From NCBI RefSeq assembly GCF_900143005.1, contig NZ_FRCS01000001.1:124001-188000 (forward strand): a stretch of 64,000 bases of DNA, in the 5' to 3' direction. Positions 60,957 through 64,000 of the stretch are shown here, piece by piece (position 1 is the first letter of the stretch; every line of letters begins with the position of its first letter). The translations under genes and the position numbers were made by a program. The notes under the pieces are model-generated. The model searched no databases. It saw only the letters and a program-made list of their open reading frames with translations, and had not been told where the DNA came from. Source of the DNA: Cryptosporangium aurantiacum. Lineage in GTDB: Bacteria > Actinomycetota > Actinomycetes > Mycobacteriales > Cryptosporangiaceae.

Positions 60957-62647
60957 CACGCCTCCGTCCTCCGGTCGGCTGCCCTGCGGGCGGCCGCCCA
61001 ACGCGGGGGTTCGATGACTTCCGGCGGGAGCACGTATCGATCGGAATCGTCGAGCGTGAGCGCCAGCGACGAGACGTACTGCACCTCGCCGTGCGGTCCT
61101 CTCTCGGCCGAAGCCAGCATATCCGGCCGTTCGAACGTATATCCGGTGACGTGGCAGCGGAGCCGCTCGCCCGAGGGGTTGCCGTCGTCGTCGAACCGGG
61201 GGGAGTCGATGCCGTCGGTGCGGCGGCGCAGGTAGTAGCGCCCCCGCGTGGCCAGCGCCATGACCGGCGTGGCGACGACCGCGACGCCGATCGCGATGAG
61301 CACCGAGAACGGCTTGACTTCCGAGCCGAGCAGCCCGGCGAACGCGAGCAGCGATAGCACCGAGGCGAGCCCCACCGACACGAGCCCGACCGGGTTCCAG
61401 TCGTGCAGCATGCCGCGGCGGAATTCGGGGAAGCGCGGCGAGATGCGCAGTACCCACTTGTTGATGGCGATATCGGTGGCGATCGTGACGAGCCACGCCA
61501 TCACGACGTTCGCGTAGAGGCTCAACACGAAGGAGATGAGGGTGAAGACGTCCAGCATCATGAGCCCGTAGGCGATCACGAGGTTGAACAGTACGAAGAT
61601 CGTGCGACCCGGGTAGTGCTTCGCCATCCGGGTGAAGACGTTCGACCACGCGAGCGAGCCCGAGTACGCGTTCGTCACGTTGATCTTCACCTGTGCGACC
61701 ACGATGAGCACGAGGGCGAGAACGATCGCGAGCCAGTCGGGGACGAGGGTCTGGTACATCACGACGAACTGCTTGACCGGTTCGGTCGCGCGGTGCCCGA
61801 GAGTGGGTTCGACCTTCACGAGGAGGTAGACGGCGAGAAACACCCCGATCACCTGCTTCGTGCCGCTGAAGACGACCCAGCCAGGGCCGGCGAACGCGAA
61901 CGACGTCCACCACGAGCGGGTGTTCGACGGCGTGCGCGGCGGCATGGCGCGGATGTAGTCGATCTGCTCCGCTAATTGCGGGGTGAGGGCGAAGCACACG
62001 GCCGCACTCGAGACCACGGCGTCCAACTTGATCGAGCCGTCGGAGTTGCCGGTGAACGAGGTGAAGGCGCGCACCGCCTCGGGGTCGGAGACGAGGATCC
62101 ACAGCAGCGGCAGCAGGGCGAGGGCGAGCCACAGAGGCGTGGTCCAGAACTGCAGGCGCTCCAGCGCGCGCATGCCGTAGATGACGATCGGGATCACGAC
62201 GACGGTCGAGACGAGATAACCGAGCCACAGCGGCATGTCCGTCGCCACCTGCAGCCCCTGCGCCATGATGGCGCCTTCCAGAGCGAAGAAGATGCAGGTG
62301 AAGCCCGCGAAGACCATGGTGGTGATGATCGAGCCGTAGTAGCCGAATCCCGAGCCACGGGCGATGAGGTCGAGGTCGAGGTTGTAGCGGGCGGCGTAGT
62401 AGGCGACGGGCACGCCCACGATGACGATGATGACCGACGCGAACAGGATGCCGAGCACGGCGTTGGCGGTGCCGTGGTCGATGCCGATGCTCGCGCCGAT
62501 CGAGAAATCAGCGAGGAACGCGATGGATCCGAGGGCGGTCGCGCCGACGGAGGCCGCGCTCCAGCGCCGGAAGGTGCGTGGCACATAGCGGAAGGCGTAG
62601 TCCTCGAGGCTGTCCTCCGCGGCCGCGCGCGCGTTGTCCGTCGACAC
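60956..62647 (-). CDS. NCS1-family permease (cytosine/purine/allantoin type)
   Basis: From GTG 62647 the protein has 563 residues and about 12 membrane helices. The NCS1 opening DYAFRYVPRTFRRWSAASVGATALGSIAFLADFSIG and later ARGSGFGYYGSIITTMVFAGFTCIFFALEGAIMAQ fit the cytosine/purine permease superfamily. A roughly 80-residue hydrophilic C-terminal extension is unusual. GAGGGG lies 8 nt before GTG 62647. An ATG at 62719 would add 24 residues without a ribosome-binding site. Neighbouring urea-transporter genes suggest nitrogen-compound uptake. Confidence 0.85.
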   Translation of the reverse strand: MSTDNARAAAEDSLEDYAFRYVPRTFRRWSAASVGATALGSIAFLADFSIGASIGIDHGTANAVLGILFASVIIVIVGVPVAYYAARYNLDLDLIARGSGFGYYGSIITTMVFAGFTCIFFALEGAIMAQGLQVATDMPLWLGYLVSTVVVIPIVIYGMRALERLQFWTTPLWLALALLPLLWILVSDPEAVRAFTSFTGNSDGSIKLDAVVSSAAVCFALTPQLAEQIDYIRAMPPRTPSNTRSWWTSFAFAGPGWVVFSGTKQVIGVFLAVYLLVKVEPTLGHRATEPVKQFVVMYQTLVPDWLAIVLALVLIVVAQVKINVTNAYSGSLAWSNVFTRMAKHYPGRTIFVLFNLVIAYGLMMLDVFTLISFVLSLYANVVMAWLVTIATDIAINKWVLRISPRFPEFRRGMLHDWNPVGLVSVGLASVLSLLAFAGLLGSEVKPFSVLIAIGVAVVATPVMALATRGRYYLRRRTDGIDSPRFDDDGNPSGERLRCHVTGYTFERPDMLASAERGPHGEVQYVSSLALTLDDSDRYVLPPEVIEPPRWAAARRAADRRTEA

Positions 62648-62725
62648 AGTGGCATCCCCTCGCGGGGGATCTTCCCTGCCCGGTGTTACGACTGCATTGC
62701 GCGCAGGGACGCCGGTCATGTCCGC

Positions 62726-63409
62726 TCAGATCGTCATGGCGGCTCGCACGGTGGAGGTGGCTGCCGCGCCACCTTCTCCGGTCTGTGTGACGAGGCCCGA
62801 GGCGAGCACGACGTAGCGCTCGGCGGCCTCCAGGGCGAAGCCGATGTGCTGCTCGACGAGCAGCACGTTGATGCCCTCTTCGGCCAGCCGGATGATGGTC
62901 TGCTCGATCTCGGCGACGATCGTGGGTTGGATGCCCTCGGTCGGCTCGTCGAGGATGAGCAGCTTCGGCCCGGTGATGAGGGCACGGGCGATCGCGAGTT
63001 GCTGGCGCTGCCCGCCCGAGAGCAGGCCCGCCTTCCGGGCGGCGAACTGCTCCAGTGCGGGGAAGCGAGCCAGCTGCGCGTCGACCAGCGCCTTGCCGCC
63101 CCGGCGCCCGTCCGCGACGAGCTGCAGATTCTCGAGCGTCGTCAGCTGGCCGAAGGCCTGCTGACCCTGCGGTACGTACGCCATACCGCGAGCTATTCGC
63201 TCGTTGGGGCGGAGCGACGTGATGTCCTCGCCGTCGAACACCACGCGGCCCTTCGACGGCTTGATGAGGCCGATCGCCAGACGCAGCAGGGTCGTCTTGC
63301 CGGCGCCGTTGTGGCCGAGCACGGCCACGACCTTCCCGGTCGGCACCGTCACGCCGTGCAGCACCCGCGTGCGACCGTAGCCGGCGTCGATGTCGGTGAG
63401 CTCGAGCAT
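62726..63409 (-). CDS. urtE: Urea-type ABC transporter ATPase UrtE
   Basis: The 227-residue ATPase has Walker A GHNGAGKTT, YVPQGQQAFGQLTTLENLQ, signature LSGGQRQQLAIARAL, Walker B LLILDEPTEGIQPTI, and switch His in EQHIGFAL. DEPTEGIQP is typical of UrtE and sets it apart from amino-acid LivF proteins. It drives urea, or short-amide, uptake with UrtABCD. The ATG is 1 nt after the UrtD stop. The C-terminus is slightly extended. Confidence 0.88.
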   Translation of the reverse strand: MLELTDIDAGYGRTRVLHGVTVPTGKVVAVLGHNGAGKTTLLRLAIGLIKPSKGRVVFDGEDITSLRPNERIARGMAYVPQGQQAFGQLTTLENLQLVADGRRGGKALVDAQLARFPALEQFAARKAGLLSGGQRQQLAIARALITGPKLLILDEPTEGIQPTIVAEIEQTIIRLAEEGINVLLVEQHIGFALEAAERYVVLASGLVTQTGEGGAAATSTVRAAMTI

Positions 63410-63410
63410 G

Positions 63411-64000
63411 TCAGTCCTCCTCGCCCTTCGGCGTCGTGGCCACTGAGTCGGGCACGACCGACATGGCGGCCGTGGTCGCGGCTCCCGCCGTGCCGAGGTA
63501 GACCTCCTGCACCCTGGGATCGGCCTGAACCTCGGCCACCGTGCCCTCCGAGAGCACCTTGCCTTGGTGCAGCACCGTCACGCGGGTGGCGAAGCGGCGC
63601 ATGAAGTCCATGTCGTGCTCGACCACGAGCAGGACGTGTTGTGCCGCGAGGCGCTGCAGAAGCTCGCCCGTCGCGGTGCGCTCGTCCTGGCTCATGCCGG
63701 CGACGGGCTCGTCGAGCAGCAGCACCTTCGCGTCCTGCACGAGCAACATCGCGATCTCCAGCCACTGCTTCTGGCCGTGCGACAGGACGCCGGCCGGCCG
63801 GGTGAGCTCGCCGGAGAGGCCGGTCTCCTCCAGCGCCCGTTCGATCGACGCGTCGACGCCGCGCCGGGACCGCAGCAGCGAGGCCGAGCGGCGGCGGAGT
63901 CCGGCGGCGATGTCGAGGTTCTGCAGCACCGTGAGCTCGTCGAAGACGCTCGCGGTCTGGAACGTGCGGCCGACGCCGAGCCGGACGATCTTGTGCACGG
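63411..64000 (-). CDS. urtD: Urea-type ABC transporter ATPase UrtD, N-terminus cut by window
   Basis: Only the C-terminal 196 residues are in the window. IVRLGVGRTFQTASVFDELTVLQNLDIAAG is the Q-loop area of UrtD/LivG. LSHGQKQWLEIAMLLVQDAKVLLLDEPVAGMSQDE is the signature with Walker B, where LSHGQKQWLEI is characteristic of UrtD. The switch His lies in VVEHDMDF. The Walker A part lies beyond base 64000. It is coupled to urtE by a 1-nt gap. The end VATTPKGEED is a longer tail than usual. Confidence 0.88.
   Translation of the reverse strand, partial: VHKIVRLGVGRTFQTASVFDELTVLQNLDIAAGLRRRSASLLRSRRGVDASIERALEETGLSGELTRPAGVLSHGQKQWLEIAMLLVQDAKVLLLDEPVAGMSQDERTATGELLQRLAAQHVLLVVEHDMDFMRRFATRVTVLHQGKVLSEGTVAEVQADPRVQEVYLGTAGAATTAAMSVVPDSVATTPKGEED

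Noticed and set aside
59750-64000. Firm claim of horizontal transfer for the TetR/NCS1/urt block
   Set aside because: G+C content dips to about 55-62% in parts of the permease gene, but the same dip occurs in other membrane-protein genes here (atpB), so composition alone is not enough.

Overview
The window is very G+C rich (about 70% by eye). It carries the actinobacterial order atpI-atpZ-atpBEFHAGDC, a DUF2550 gene, a PduO-type adenosyltransferase and murA, plus NucS, DUF3817, DUF4126 and two Scy/FilP-type coiled-coil cytoskeletal proteins. This points to a polar-growing, probably mycelial actinomycete. A full-length methyl-accepting chemotaxis protein suggests a motile stage such as zoospores, so a Cryptosporangium/Kineosporia/Actinoplanes-like organism is a reasonable guess. 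The species cannot be fixed from sequence alone. No rRNA, tRNA, CRISPR array, transposase or phage gene was recognised.

Layout. 1-1336: end of a threonylcarbamoyl-AMP synthase gene and an overlapping LMW phosphatase gene. 1578-9575: complete F1Fo ATP synthase operon with hairpins in three of its gaps. 9603-12908: DUF2550, cob(I)alamin adenosyltransferase (minus), murA, a small membrane protein (minus) and a STAS protein. 12984-20610 (minus): a tightly overlapping eight-gene operon of a peptide-type ABC importer, a P1-family peptidase, a PaiB-like FMN protein and a C45-family NTN hydrolase. It is faced by a divergent LacI regulator, with two perfect palindromic operators between them. 22012-24018: MeaA/ethylmalonyl-CoA mutase, convergent with an arginase-fold protein that has lost its metal ligands. 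25151-35815: DUF4126, DUF2252, NucS, SGNH hydrolase, chemotaxis receptor, oligopeptidase B, LLM oxidoreductase and aldehyde dehydrogenase. 36030-39699: a double 3-hydroxyacyl-CoA dehydrogenase, a small zinc-ribbon-like protein and two alpha/beta hydrolases. 39778-46431 (minus): giant Scy-like and smaller FilP-like hendecad coiled coils. 46812-51114: crotonyl-CoA carboxylase/reductase, methylmalonyl-CoA epimerase, acetyl-CoA acetyltransferase and MeaB. 51165-54447: small membrane and pentapeptide-repeat genes, DUF3817 and a thioredoxin/TPR protein. 54694-59715: 1673-residue NAD-glutamate dehydrogenase. 59750-64000 (minus): two TetR regulators, an NCS1 permease and urea-type ABC ATPases UrtE and UrtD (the last cut by the window edge).

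How it fits together. Thiolase, 3-hydroxyacyl-CoA dehydrogenase, Ccr, epimerase, MeaA mutase, MeaB chaperone and cobalamin adenosyltransferase form much of an ethylmalonyl-CoA / C4-acyl-CoA assimilation route, although the genes are scattered over 40 kb. The most interesting signal is a shared 14-bp imperfect palindrome, TTACT-N4-RGTAW. I see it at five promoters: meaA, the aldehyde dehydrogenase/hydroxyacyl-CoA dehydrogenase gap (two sites), ccr, and the thiolase/epimerase gap. It overlaps the putative -10 hexamer, which suggests one regulon with an unidentified repressor. Several other genes (murA, pduO-like, lacI, nucS, oligopeptidase B, the gene at 51165) have a TANNNT box 6-8 nt before the start codon and no ribosome-binding site, the signature of leaderless mRNAs.
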